Positions 31,446 through 44,562 of a DNA stretch of 64,000 bases are shown here, in pieces. The notes beneath the pieces were generated by a model that saw nothing but the letters and a program-made list of their open reading frames with translations, did no database searches and was not told where the DNA came from. Source of the DNA: Anagrus nilaparvatae. Taxonomy: Eukaryota > Arthropoda > Insecta > Hymenoptera > Mymaridae. The stretch is from NCBI GenBank assembly GCA_022575985.1, contig JAKSXM010000132.1, positions 10,540,001-10,604,000 of the forward strand, given 5' to 3'. Numbering within the stretch: the stretch's first letter is position 1; each line of letters starts with the position of its first letter. A program made the translations under genes and the position numbers.

Positions 31446-33555
31446 AATTTCGTATGTAATCATAATAATAAAATAAACTAAATTTATAAAAATTTCTCCT
31501 GTTCTATTATAAAAAACAATCACTTTGTAAAATGCATGTAAGCTACGGCTGTTTTATAGTAACTTATACTAAAGATGCATTCAAGAGAAAATTTAAAGAA
31601 ACTAAATTATCTTATCGTCTTGTTTTCATTGATAAAGGAATGTCTATATAATATAAATATTTAGGTTTCTCAGATACCATAAAAGTAATGACTTGAAAAG
31701 CACTTCCTAGATTACCCTCAAATTACTAAAGACAATGCCACTGAAATTCTCTTTGATTTTCTTCGCTCACTACAAGCATTTTGTGAAAGCTAATCATCAT
31801 TAAATTCATATAAATCCAAATACACAGAGAATTGTTATGTCTAACAATTATATATAATTGATGTTTTATTAAAGGACAGTAACTAAGACTTTCGGTAAAA
31901 GATCTTTTTAAAGTCGTAAATTAAGCTAACCGTTTAGTATTTCTTTGATCTGTTTCTAAAATTTATTTAAGAACCACAAAACTTGTTGCTAAAATTGTTT
32001 TTTAAAAGGACATTTTAAAAATACTATACATTTAATTAAAAAGATCAAAAAAAGAATTTTTTATTATTAAAATACACTGGGGTTAAGTAAAAAGAGTAAA
32101 AAAATAAGAACACGGAAATAATAAAAAATTAAAAAATTAAAAAAATTTTTTAACCTAAAGCACTTGAACATTTATATAATTGTTAAAAATTATATAGAAG
32201 AGTTGACAGACCGACAAAAAAATTTTTTTTTTTTTTTTTTTTTTCGAAAATTTATAGATTCAGAGTACTTAATAATGAGTAATAAGTTTCATATTAAAAA
32301 ATAGTCGTTAAAAATGTACGTCAGAGTTACAATCTTTATATTTTATTTATATTACGTTCCTTTGCGTAAAAAAATCTAGCAGATCTAGTATAAGATCGTT
32401 ACTCAGAATATTTAATAAGGTAAAGTTACTTTTAATTATAAAATTGTAAAAAATTTTTTATAAAATTATTAAATATTGTAAATTGATACTGAAGACTAAA
32501 AGTTTTCGAAACGTGGGCAATTTATTGAAAAAATAAAGGAAATAATTGTTTGTTCAAAAAGCAAATATTTTATTTAATATTAATGTAATATTTTTCATTT
32601 TTTATTAACCTTTTATAAACGAAATATTGAAAAAAGCATCAAAATGATGAAAGGATGAGTTTTCCAGGCTTTTTGTATCTTTTAAAAGTCAAATAATAAA
32701 AAACAATTTTTCAGAAAAGTCTAAATTTATCTCTGATACGATTAAGAGAAAAAATGTCTGTAGGTTAACACAAAACAACATACCATCTTAATCTAAAAAT
32801 GACGTTATTTTTTAATTTTTAATCATAATTATCATAAAAACTTAAAAAAATTAAAATTAAAATATTTTACACAAGTGCAACATACGTTTCTAAAGGGTTA
32901 AAATTAATTTTTGACGTTTATTGAAAATTATATGCCACCAAAGGAATAAGTTATTGAAAACAAGTCAAAGTCACCTGTAGATAATATAAATTATGTTATA
33001 TTATATAGTGTCTCCCCAAAGAGAATACTATAAAGACAAAAGGACTTAAAACTGAAATTTCATAGCAAATTAACATTTGAGTTGTTAGTAGTTATAGTTT
33101 ATATAAGAGAGGACTTTATATATAGTTTCTCTTTAAGTATATAACCAAGTGAATATTTTGATAAAGTTCAAGTATTCTTCAATATATAAACTCTTTAAGA
33201 TCCTCGTCTTTAAGTTTGCGGATAAAATTTCTTACATAAGTATATTTATATATAATTATGACAAAAACAAAAATTTCACAAGGACCTTATAATAAAATGG
33301 TGTAAAATAGGGGTTGTTAAGACAATTTGACACATTTACAATATTTTTTATAATCTTCTACCTATAAAAAGATGATTATTTATATACTCAGTCATTTCAA
33401 AGGTTACGTTTTTAATTGATCAAAGATATTATTTTTACATGTTTTAGACGCATGAATTTCAAAATCTACCCAGTTCTTCGCAAACAAAAAAGAATTTTGG
33501 GAATTGCAGTTTTACCTACCCCAGAAAGACATAACCCATTTGTCAACGATGTATC
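31446..33555. other. AT-rich DNA, no gene recognised
   Basis: Includes a run of about 25 T at 32219-32244. Short frames only; no splice-linked exon set, RNA gene or transposon end is identified. Confidence 0.5.
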
Positions 33556-33559
33556 AAAT

Positions 33560-34090
33560 TATTACTAGCTAAAAACACACTAAACCCTCTGGTAATACAG
33601 TTTGAGATGCACAGCCTAGGTGGCGACCCACTCTACGATCAACAACCCTCCTCTTTTTAAACAAAAGAATAGCCCTCACGTACCATGCCTCTTAATGCCA
33701 AGTTTTGGTTTTCCGTAGCATTTTCGGCACCATTTAATCTGGCCAACAATTTACAAAGAGAGAAGCACATTCAATAAAGGTGTGCTCGTCGGTATCTACC
33801 TTACCTTAGAGTCCAAGCACTGTTTAGTTTCAATTTTATGCTTTTTGAACAACATGTGAAGAAAATAGCTATGACAGTTCAGAAACAGGGTAATGTTAAA
33901 ATCCTGCTCCCCATATTTTTGCATCTAATGAACCTCTTTATCGTTCAACCACTGCTGTTGCCATTCATTTATGATGTGGAAATGGGCATGGACGGAAGCT
34001 CTAAACTTTCGTACATGGCTTTCTACTTCCAGAGTAGCAGATCGATGGGGATAAATCCTGCTACTACCTGGATCACCAATTTAAACAATA
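33560..34090 (-). pseudogene. Relic of R1-like LINE, RT C-terminus and 3' UTR
   Basis: On the minus strand, at about 33990-33850, INEWQQQW is followed by ITLFLN.H.YF, the family's YLTQFL.GHG.F region. A cysteine-bearing stretch follows. The sequence downstream (33.56-33.83 kb) aligns with the LINE at 55806-56427, including GCACAGCCTAGG. It is broken by stops and clearly older than that copy. No poly(A) or target duplication is recognised. Confidence 0.65.
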
Positions 34091-34094
34091 GTTT

Positions 34095-36270
34095 GATTAT
34101 TTTTTTAATAATAATAAAATTATATAAAGATGAAAATTTAACTCAATTATAATATTAAATTATAGATTAAAATTAATAATAATTAATTAGGATTTGAAAT
34201 AGAGCTAAGCCCTTAGCCTAAAGGGTCATGGTATTGATAGAAAATGTAACGTGTGGTAGAAACTTGAGTAGCTGAAATGTACCTATTTGTAATTTACAAA
34301 TTGTTAATCACAGTGGTATAAATTAGACGCATACAAAAAATTAGTAAATAAAACCAAAACTACGATTTTGTTTACTTAATTCCGTTTGATTAAAAGTCAT
34401 TTACTAATAAAATTTATTTATAAAACTAAAACCTCAAGTTTTTTAGTAAAATTTACTAATATTTTGGTTATATTTACAAATGTTTATTAATTTGTATTCA
34501 CTAAATTTTTAGAAGTTAATTTTACTATTTTTATTTGCGTGTAGTTTTAAAAGATAGTATAAAAAAGGCTAGACGTATGAATTCAGGGAAAAAGTACCAG
34601 AAATAGATTACATATACTAAGGTGGAGTTAAAGTACTGTGAGAATTTGGAGGCAGGGACAGTGAGATTAGGGCTTAAACAAGGACGCGAATCTCTGGAGG
34701 AGAAGTAAACTTTGTTTTTATTTTTTAAATAAAGACTTATTGTAACTTATGGACTGTTACTAATCTACATTTTTCCCATAAATTTTTTTCTTAATTATAT
34801 ATGTTTAGCCAACCTCTATTCAATCTAGTTGAAAAATTTGCTAAGATTTTAGCAAAACTTCAAATTATAAATTTTTTTATCAAAGTTCTTTTGTAATTTA
34901 AAATAAGTTACAGAAAAATCTGAAATATGAATCTAAAATAGTCCAGGTATTAATATTTTATAATAAAAGTATATTTCTTGACCTGAAAAATTAAATTACT
35001 TCGGATGAGTGATTTCATGAAGAAGCATTAAAAAATTTCTAAAAAATGTTGCAAAAATAGAAAATACCTACTTTTAAATATTACGTAAGTTTTATTCACA
35101 TTTAATGACATCGTTATGTGAACGTAAAAAATATTTTTGTAAAATTGTTAAAAAAAATGTTATACCATTTATCTAAGATTGTTAAACTATCTTTTAAAAA
35201 AAAGTTTATTTCAAGAATCCTTATTTTCATATTTACTTTAACGTTTCATATTTTATATAACACACTAACGAGCTTCTTCATATTATATCTTGATATTCAG
35301 AACGAATTCAATTAAATAGTACTCTCTCATATGCTTCTTTACATGTGACTTTACTTAAAAGTCATTTATATAATATTATGTATATGTATATGTATAAACG
35401 TATAATATACATTCGTATAACTTCAGTCACGGAGATTAAGTTATAGAGTAGATTAGTAAAGCAGATGGATATGTCCCAAGTCACCACGTGCGTCAAGTCT
35501 GTGGGTTTATATAGACAAGTTCATGAAATTGGACGTACGTGCTTAGCTAGGATGATATTAACTGGATATAATATGTATATTTATTTATGTGTATGGGTTG
35601 GTCTCTTTGAATTATATATATATATGGGTTATTTGCAATTTTAATGCAAAATTCATTTTCTGATTTTCATATTTTTTTCTTTATTAAGCATTAATTTTTT
35701 GAATTCTTAAAAGCATATAATATTATAAATTACAATATTAAAAAACACAAAAATTTTTTAAAAATGTGCAGCTATATTAAAAACGATTATTAGAGAAAAC
35801 GACAATTGACAGATTTTTGATAAACTGTCAGTTTTATTTGAGTAGATTGTCATGCGGTTGACAAAAGAAGTCCCTCGAATAGGTTCATTTTTGGGAAACG
35901 TTTTTGTTGCTATAAAATATTAAATTCTTCGAAATTTTAGCCCTCTAAGCGCAAATCTGTCCAAATCAGACCCAAACTACGCTTTTTAAATAATTTTGAG
36001 TTACTTACCGATGTATAAAATTTTTACCATAACATGGTCTTAATTTATGGACAAGTTTACGTTCAATAACATTTTAAATTTTTATAAAAAATCATTAAAA
36101 ATTTAGCACACTTTAGATGCGAATACCCTTTTACCTGGGGGGTTGTATGTATGACGAACTTGGACTGGAATGGAAAGATCCATCTGAAAATCCTACTAGG
36201 TGACATTTTTCCCAAAAATATACAGTTTTATTTATCTATGAATCTCATCCCTTGAGCTCCAATATACAGT
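34095..36270. other. AT-rich DNA, no gene recognised
   Basis: Mixed low-complexity DNA. The part at about 35.8-36.27 kb is less AT-rich and may belong to an old repeat, but I cannot define its ends. Confidence 0.45.
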
Positions 36271-36273
36271 CTA

Positions 36274-37612
36274 GACTGACAAAAAAAAATTCGACTTTTC
36301 GATTTTTTAAGGTGCTCAAGCGTTTTTGGGTACCACTTTATGAAAAAAAAAGCCCTAGGTAAAGCGCATCTAAAAATATTTAGTCGTTGGACAGCGCCAA
36401 AGCGTTTTCGATTTTTGAAAATTGGTCCAGGAGCGCCGGGGGGGATTACAGCTACTAAATTTAAAAGGCAACAAAAAAATAAAACTTCGGGGGGTATTTC
36501 ATAGTTTTTTTGGTCACTAAAAACGATGAAATCATTTATTTTGAATTATTTCTTTAAGGCAAAAAGTTATGATCTAATTTCGGTCTTAAAAATATCAAAA
36601 ATTGGACAGTTTTTGGCGTCAAAAACATGCTGCGGACTAAAAAATGTTTAGAAATTATTTTAAAGGGGTATTTCGAATGATCATTGGGTCACTAAAAACG
36701 ATGAAATTGGTTATTTTCATTTATTCTTTACGGATTCAGAGTTATGCGCCAAATATTGTAGCTTGATTTCCCAAATATAGCATTTTTTTGAGTTAAATGA
36801 CTGTCAAGCGTACAGAGAACTTTTTTGAGCCTCTAGAAAGGTAAGTTATCATAGTTTTGTGTTTTTTAAACACCGATGCATTGGTTGCTTCGATTTTTTT
36901 ATGTATTTTTATTATTTTATTATTTATATTATTTTATTATTTTTATTATTTTTATTTTTTTATGTATTTTTTTATTTATTTATTATTTTTTTATTACAAC
37001 CAATGCATCGGTGTTCAAAAAACACAAAACTATGATAACATACCTTTCTAGAGGCTCAAAAGAGTTCTCTGTAAGCTTGACATTGACATTTAACTCAAAA
37101 AAATGCTATATTTGGGAAATCAAGCTACATTATTTGGCGCATAACTCTGAATCAGTAAAGAATAAATGAAAATAACCGATTTCATCGTTTTTAGTGACCC
37201 AATCATCATTCGAAATACCCCTGTAAAATAATTTTTAAACATTTTTTAGTCCGCAGCATGTTTTTGGCGCCAAAAACTGTCCAATTTTTGATATTTTTAA
37301 GACCGAAATTAGCTCATAACTTTTTGCCCTAAAGAAATAATTCAAAATAAATGATTCCATCGTTTTTAGTGACCAAAAAAATTATGAAATACCCCCCGAA
37401 GTTTTATTTTTTTGTTGCCTTTTAAATTTAGTAGCTGTAATCCCCCACGACGCTCCTGAACCAATTTTCAAAAATCGAAAACGCTTTGGCGCTGTCCAAC
37501 GACTAAATATTTTTAGATGCGCTTTACCTAGGGCTTTTTTTTTCATAAAGTGGTACCCAAAAACGCTTGAGCACCTTAAAAAATCGAAAAGTCGATTTTT
37601 TTTTTGTCAGTC
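36274..37612. mobile_element. Long-hairpin element with 614-bp arms, TA-flanked
   Basis: The left arm 36274-36887 and right arm 36997-37612 are inverted copies over almost their whole length, with only scattered mismatches. They begin GACTGACAAAAAAAAATTCG. They enclose a 109-bp T-rich loop. TA lies at both edges (36272-36273 and 37613-37614). No transposase is encoded; the small frames in it are chance. It behaves like a Tc1/mariner-type long-TIR MITE and would fold into a long RNA hairpin. Confidence 0.9.
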
Positions 37613-37620
37613 TAAATTAT

Positions 37621-38345
37621 GGCGCCTGTCTCAAAATTGTGTCGATTTTTAAAGGATTTTCAACATTTTTTTTCTCAGCTGTTTCATTATATAAAAGTTT
37701 ACAAATTTTGTTTTAAATAATTACAAAACTATTCTAGATAACATAAAAAAATTTTTGTTTCATTTGCTTTTTTTTTACATTTTGTAGATGGCGTGAAAGT
37801 AGAGGCTCGAAAAAAAAATTAAAAAACGGTTCCCATCATAGCGCCTATTGTAGGCATCAAAACAAAAAAATAAAAAGGAATATTAATCTCTATAGTGTTC
37901 TCTAGTGGGTGAAGTAACATTAAGCAAAAATTTTAAAAATTGACCATTTGGTGAACCAAAAACAAAAAAAGCAGTTTTTACGTTAAAAAATGCGCCTAAA
38001 ACGGACAATAAAAATTTTTCTGATACATAAAAAGCTGATATTGTTGGTTTACCCACTAGGTATTGCAATAACAAAAACAATGAAACAAGATTCATGTCGA
38101 TAGCTCAATTCGTTTTTGAGCTAGCGTGGGAACCGATTTTAAAAAGTAGTTTTGAGAAAAACGCGTTTAAAGTTTTTAAATGCTTATGTTTTCATATAAC
38201 TACGACCCATAAAAATCAAAATATCTAAAAAACATATTTTTTTTTTTGCTTGAAATTTGTTTTATAGATTCTTCAAATGTTTTAACATAAGATAATGAAA
38301 TAAAAAAAAAATGAAAAAAAAAATTTCAATTTTGAGACAGGCCCC
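37621..38345. mobile_element. Short-TIR element next to the long hairpin
   Basis: The ends GG(C/G)GCCTGTCTCAAAATTG are inverted over 19 bp and flanked by TTAT (37617-37620 and 38346-38349), a candidate 4-bp target duplication. A 70-aa frame on the minus strand (38095-37883) has no recognised domain. Confidence 0.6.
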
Positions 38346-38349
38346 TTAT

Positions 38350-40585
38350 ACACCCACCAAAGAGAAAAACTACCCATCTAAAAAAAAAAATGATTTTATT
38401 TAAAAGACAATTTAATTTTCTTTGTCCTAAATACAAAGTTATTTATCACTATCTATTAATTTTTTTAAAATAATTGCTCTAAATGTCAAATTTAAATATC
38501 TAATCTAAATTAAATTCATTAAAAAAAGCATACATAATAAGATGATACTTTCCCATTAAAGAAACTTATTGAATATCTTAAGTTGACTTTTGCAAAATTC
38601 AAATAAATTAAAATTAATTTATTTATATATATTCATTTTTTTTTTATTTTAGATATTCTACGTGTAATTTATATAAATTTTAAAATAAAAAAATTTTAAA
38701 ATATTACTCATTTTGAAATAATAACAACCTTTACGAGCAAGTAATGGTTGCTCGTAAAGGTTGTTATTATTTCAATTATTTTAAATACTCTCTTTATCAT
38801 CGAGCGATACAAGAAATTTTGAATATTAATTAATATTCATTATTAGTTATTACTCATTTTGTTAGGAAAAATGAATTGGGAAAACTATACCCTAATCAAA
38901 ATTTTCTACATATTTTCCATTTCAAGCTTCAATAATATTATCTTTTTGCAAACAAACCATATATACATATCAATGTTAAATACGAAGAAGTTTATATATA
39001 ATTTATATAATATACATATAAACTAGAAATAAAGGTAGATTTTGAAATCGATTGTTAAAGATAATGAGAGATGAAGAGAACGTGAATAGAGTTGATTTTC
39101 TGAATGAAAGATATTTTATGAGATTATAATTAATCCTTTTTATAGAAATCTCATTAAGAGAATACTATTTCAAAGACTTGATGGTAGACCATTGAATATA
39201 TATACTTGAAGAAACTTACTTTGATATTAAATAGTTTTTTAAATTTTATTTTAATAATTTTTTTTCGAATAATTAACATTTTTGAGTCTTAAAGGCTTAT
39301 ATAATTATAAAATTTTGAAGAGTATTAACATTTATTATTTGAAAAATTATCTTTTTTTTTTATTCTTTTTCAATTGATCAAAAATTTTTTAGCAATAATT
39401 ATATTGTATAAGATTATGTCCCATATTGACCAAGTTAATATCTGATTTATATTTAAAAATTCTCATATATAAGAGACTTAATTTCTTTAGATCAATTTCA
39501 AATTTCAAAAGTATAATATTTTCATCGATAAAAGTCCAACAGATTATTATGAAATTCTATATAATTTAATATTCTCAGAAAAATTTAATGAATATTATTA
39601 ATAAAAATTTTAATTTTATTGATTTTTCATAAAAAAAATAATAAAAAGTAATAACAAAACTAATTTAAAAGTAAAAACTAATTAATATTTCATTATATAA
39701 TTTTATTCAAAAGTTTTTTAAGAAAAATATAATAAATTAACAAAACTTTTATGAATTAATTTATAAAAAAAGTTAATAAAATTTTTAGAAAATATATTTT
39801 ATCTGATGGAAATATTCAATAATTTAATAAAAATATTAATCATTACTACTGGTTGATTATTGAATACCTGCTCAAAGTGTACGAAAGTATTACTGGAAAA
39901 TAGAATAAAAATATCAAATAGATATTACTAGAAAAAATAATAGCCATAAGGAAAAATCTTGATGCACCTGTAATAAGTTATTATTAGCCATTGGACGAAT
40001 TTTAACAGGAAAGTATTTAATCTACAGCAAACCATAAATAGTATCCGCATAACGAGAAAATCAATGTGAATCAACAATTATTTAAGCAAGGGGAGAAATT
40101 CCACCTTAAAAAATATTTTTTTCAATTTTTTTTTGTTTTTATAAATGGCTTTAATTTAGCAATACTTAAAAAAATTTTTATTCTGCACAAAAAAAAAGTT
40201 ATAGCAGTATTCTGAACGCGCTGTAATGTAAATTAAATAGCATACTTAAAATTAAAATTAAAATTAAAATTTAATTTTTTTTTTTTTAAGATGATCCAAA
40301 ATGGAATTGTGTTCATTTTTTTAGGTGACTTTTTGCAACACCATCAGTGCTCTTCTATGAAAAGAAAACAAAAAAAAATTTTTGATGTCCATAATAATAA
40401 ATAATAATATGTCGACAAACAAACAGGAAGTTAAATAAATTTTGATTAGAGAGCCATAAAGTGTTATAAAGCATCCACCAGTAAAATAAATTCATCAAAC
40501 AGAAAACAGTGCCAAACTTAATGACCGATAAAAAATTGGTAAAAGTTTGGTTTTAGTGGAACTAGAAATAGGAATCTATAAAGAA
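38350..40585. other. AT-rich DNA with one strong hairpin
   Basis: Apart from the hairpin at 38713-38775, only AT-rich sequence without coding signal is seen. Confidence 0.5.
38713..38775. repeat. Perfect 28-bp hairpin with 7-base loop
   Basis: TTGAAATAATAACAACC... pairs perfectly with ...GGTTGTTATTATTTCAA over 28 bp. The loop is GTAATGG and the top of the stem is CGAGCAA / TTGCTCG. Its size would suit a small-RNA precursor or a palindromic insertion remnant. Confidence 0.8.
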
Positions 40586-40589
40586 AAAA

Positions 40590-40925
40590 TTTATAACCGG
40601 TTTGTGTAACTGCACAACCAACGAGCATGGAACATGTTTACTCATAATAGTAATAAATCCAAAAACCGAAATTACAATAAATCCTGAAATATATACCATC
40701 CTAAGTTGTTGTTGTTATCAGGGCCTGATCAGGTCTTGACTCCCACTTCAAATTATTCTAAGTGCCTATAAATCGAAAATATTTTAATTCCGTTTCACCC
40801 CCCCCTAAAAGCGTCACTTTTTGACCCCCCACCCCTGAAACTTCACTTTTTCACCCCCCCCCCCCCTCTGCCGAGCCAAACTTATTCAAACACCCCATCC
40901 AATGAACATGTTCCATGTTAAAAAG
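40590..40925 (-). repeat. G-run repeat family, copy C
   Basis: Reverse orientation. It starts TATAACCGGTTTGTGTAA and contains GCATGGAACATGTTTA. Inside are C-runs each followed by a TTTTGACC or TTCAC-type spacer. It ends GAACATGTTCCATGTTAA. Both ends carry the AACATGTTCCATG palindrome. Confidence 0.75.
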
Positions 40926-43530
40926 CCACGCGGGCTTATTATTTTATATTATATTTACTATTTTGTTTAAAAACCCCCTAGCACGAGACCATTTAAAAAA
41001 ATTATTAATGAAATTAAATAAATAAGTGTTACAATTCATTTTAGTGTAAGTGCATGTTCACATATATTAATATTACCCTTATTTCAATTGCTTATTTCTT
41101 CGAACTCAACCACTTGCCAAGTGGGATCTTTTCTTGTGCCGAGCTAGACGAATAGAAGAAATACTTCCCCCCTTTATCATTACCATTATTATCAAATAAT
41201 CATACTAACATGAGCATTTCTGCAGAAATTATGTACCTTAGCTGGTACATTTTTTTTTCTAAATTTTTTGGAGAAGCACGCCTCTAATTATGATTTTTTT
41301 TCAATGCTTAGACTATTAAAAAATCCAAAAAAAATGGGTTCTATCATTTTAAGCCTTATCCCACCCTTTTTCGACTCTCCGAAGATTTAAATTAAAAAAA
41401 AAAACATCAAAAAAGCATGGTTCAAAATTACAAAACTTTTAGTCTCAAGATATTTCAATTTTTGTTACAAATTTTTTAAAAATGTTATCAAGTTCAAAAA
41501 CAATAAAAATTGAATATCTAGCTTTTGGAGCTCCAAAAGTACAATAATTAACTGAGACACAAAACTATGGCCTATGTCACCCGCGGACTTTTTTTCTTTA
41601 TTTTTTTCTTTCTTTCCTTTATTATTAATTTTCAAATATATAGTAGTAAGATAAATATATAAATAATTTTTTTTCCTAAAATTTATTTTAATATTTTCCT
41701 ACTTTTACAGCTTGCAATTTTCAAGGAATACACTTAACGTAAACAAACCGTTGACGCTATAATGATCATAAACATTTGAAATTTCTATATTCTCGACATG
41801 AAAATTTGAAGTTGACCCATTTGTGAAATAAATTTTATTTTTTTTGACCAATTCACGAACTGGTCAGTTTAATTTTCTTAGCATTGACCAGTTCACGAAT
41901 TGGTCAATTCACTTGACCAGTTCGTGAATTGGTCAATTTCACAAATGGTGTGTAACATATATACTATATGGGTATGATATTTAAATTATTTATTTAACCA
42001 CAAATTACCCACGTTATAATTGACTGAGTGTATTTTCTACACCTGTACTTTGGTGCCCTCTATAAATAAAAATAATTCTGAAAATTAAAAAAAAAAAATT
42101 TTTTTATATAAATCCTAAATAAATGTACAAAAAAAGTTGTAAAGTGATAAGTAATAAAGAAGATAAGAAAATAAATTAAAGAAAAATGTCTGAAAAACGC
42201 CTATCCAATTCGGTCTAGTACCTTAAAACCAAAAAATGTAAAACATTGAATTCGCTTACAAACACAAATATAAAATAATCTAGAACCAAAATTTCAAAGA
42301 AAATCCTTTTATAAAATCTGCAAAAAAAAATTTTTTTTCAAATTTATTTAAATTAGTTCCTCTATACTTAATATATGTGTAAATATAAAAAGCATCATTT
42401 TTGTACATTCAAATTTAACAAGCTTCAATATATTTTATTTTTTATTTTTTTTATACTTGCTAACATACTTTTGAAAATAAACAGACATATTATATGTAAC
42501 AAAGTTTATAAAGTAAATAGCTCAAACAAGCTATGTTATAAGAAAGATCCTTTTGACTATCTCTTTTTCTCTCGTTTTCTATAAATATATTATGAAGAAA
42601 AGTGGAATAAGGGAAAGACGTAGATTTTAGGGTAGCTAATAAACAGTCTTTTGCATTATAATTATGCTAAGACTTCTTTAAGATCACTGAATAAATAGAT
42701 TAAACAAGTTTTTTATTTTTACATTTTTTTTATTCAACAGGTTATTTTGATTCTGTAATTAAAAAAGTTTGAAGTACTTTATTTGTTATTGAAATTAAAA
42801 TTTTGTATATTTTACAATTTGAATAAAAATTTTCTCATAACTAATTTTCTAGACCATTCAAGATTCAGCAAAGAATTAAGCCACGCAGAATGAATAATCA
42901 ATGTAATATTGGTAAAAATAAAATGTTTTTATACTCTGTTAGCTATTTTACCAGACTTTCCCCTAGAAATCTTGTTTGAACTCTCAAAATTTATAAAGAC
43001 GGGTAAATGTCGTTATCCTCTACATCCCTAGTTTTAAAGATAAAAAGTAAAATAAAATTTCATCAGTAAACATATTAAATGAGATGCTAGAAAATAACTA
43101 ATTAGGCATCGGGCACGCCTGCGCTAAATTATTTCAAAATAAAATATATAAATAAATTTAAACGATATAAATTTATCTAAATATCACTAAATTATAAAAA
43201 GTTTACTTATATAATACGCGGTAACATTAATATTGGTTTTTATGTTTCTATTTGCTTGTATTTATAAAAATAAATATGATATTAAAACTTTCAGAATTTA
43301 TATAAATTCTTTATTTATTTTTTTGAATTTATAAAAAAATGATTTACTTGTTATTAACTTTAAAAAAAAAGCTGATTTTCCAGTATACTGATTTTGACAT
43401 AAAAAAATTTAACATGAATATTTTTTAAATTATTCTATACAAAAAATAAAATACAATACTATTATTATTTACTCAATTAAAGTTCATTTTATATTTATTT
43501 ATTGTTATTTTTGTATTTTCAAATTTGGTT
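40926..43530. other. AT-rich DNA, no gene recognised
   Basis: Contains small palindromes (CCACTTGCCAAGTGG near 41110; TTCTGCAGAA near 41220) and the palindrome cluster at 41818-41948. No exons are supported. Confidence 0.5.
41818..41948. repeat. Cluster of three near-palindromic 24-mers in an inverted frame
   Basis: Copies of TTGACCAGTTCACGAATTGG-TCAA or its variants lie at 41844-41867, 41884-41907 and 41913-41936. They are enclosed by CCATTTGTGAAA (41818) and TTTCACAAATGG (41937). Each 24-mer is nearly its own reverse complement. Confidence 0.85.
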
Positions 43531-43534
43531 ATTA

Positions 43535-44560
43535 GTCCAGAAGCCGTATACGTTAGATGAATGCAATTTTTTTCTATTTTTTTGTGCGAGGCTACTTATA
43601 TTTGATAAGTAGCTTATAAGTAGATATGAGGTAAGTTTTTCTGAAGAACTATATTTTTTTTGTCAATTTGAAGGTTATTTTGACATATTTCATAAGAAAC
43701 ACGTCTTCTAAAAGGTTAAATAATGTATTTAGCCAGAGGCGATCCAAACAATTGTTAGCTCAATTTATCGAATAAATTATTCAGACTTCAAATTGTCCTT
43801 AAAACAATGGGTAACATGTTTTCGAGGTCGCTGAATAAAAATATTTATTTCCCAACCTGGAAAATTTTCTCTGAACGCCATTTCTGGGCATCTATTGGCT
43901 CGGTTATGGCTTTTTATTTAAATATGTTGAGTAAAAGACAAAAAAAAATAAATGAAAAGAATAATATTATTTCATGAACTATATTTTTACCTTCAGCGAA
44001 CTCCTTCAAATATGAGTAGGGCTCTGATTTCAGGGCTGTCAATTTTGTTCCAATTTTGGTCGGATAATCAGACCCTGTTAGAAAATAAAGAGAAAGCAAA
44101 ACTATGCGTTTTTCATGTTTATTCACTAAAGTATGGACTGTTATTTCCCTACCCATAAATGGTATTCGGAGAAAGTTTTTAGGGTCAGGACTTAAATATT
44201 TTTATTCAAAGACCTCAAAAACTTTTTTATGAAATATGTCAAAATAAAGTTGAAAATTGACCGAGAAATACAGTTTTTTCCAGTCATTTTTATGCGAATT
44301 AGATCAATATCTCATGTAATATATAGAAAAAACGCCAAATTCGGGCAAACAGATGCCCATAAATGTCATTCGGAGAAAGTTTTCGGGGTTATGGAACCCA
44401 AATACTCTTATACAGTGACCTTAAAAACATGCTGCCTATCGTTTTAAGACAATTAGTAATTTATCTTATGAAATATTTCAAAATAACCTGTCACATATAA
44501 GTAGCCTTGCACAAAATTTAGAAAAAAAGTGCATACATCTAACATATACGGCTTCTGGAC
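43535..44560. mobile_element. TIR element, TA-flanked, family F
   Basis: The ends GTCCAGAAGCCGTATA(C/T)GTT are inverted and continue with weaker pairing for about 70 bp (GTGC.AGGCTACTTATAT). TA lies at both edges (43533-43534 and 44561-44562). Interior segments with GGGTCAGGACTTAAATATT-type words resemble the element at 61326-62272. Short frames on both strands have no recognised domain. Confidence 0.8.
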
Positions 44561-44562
44561 TA

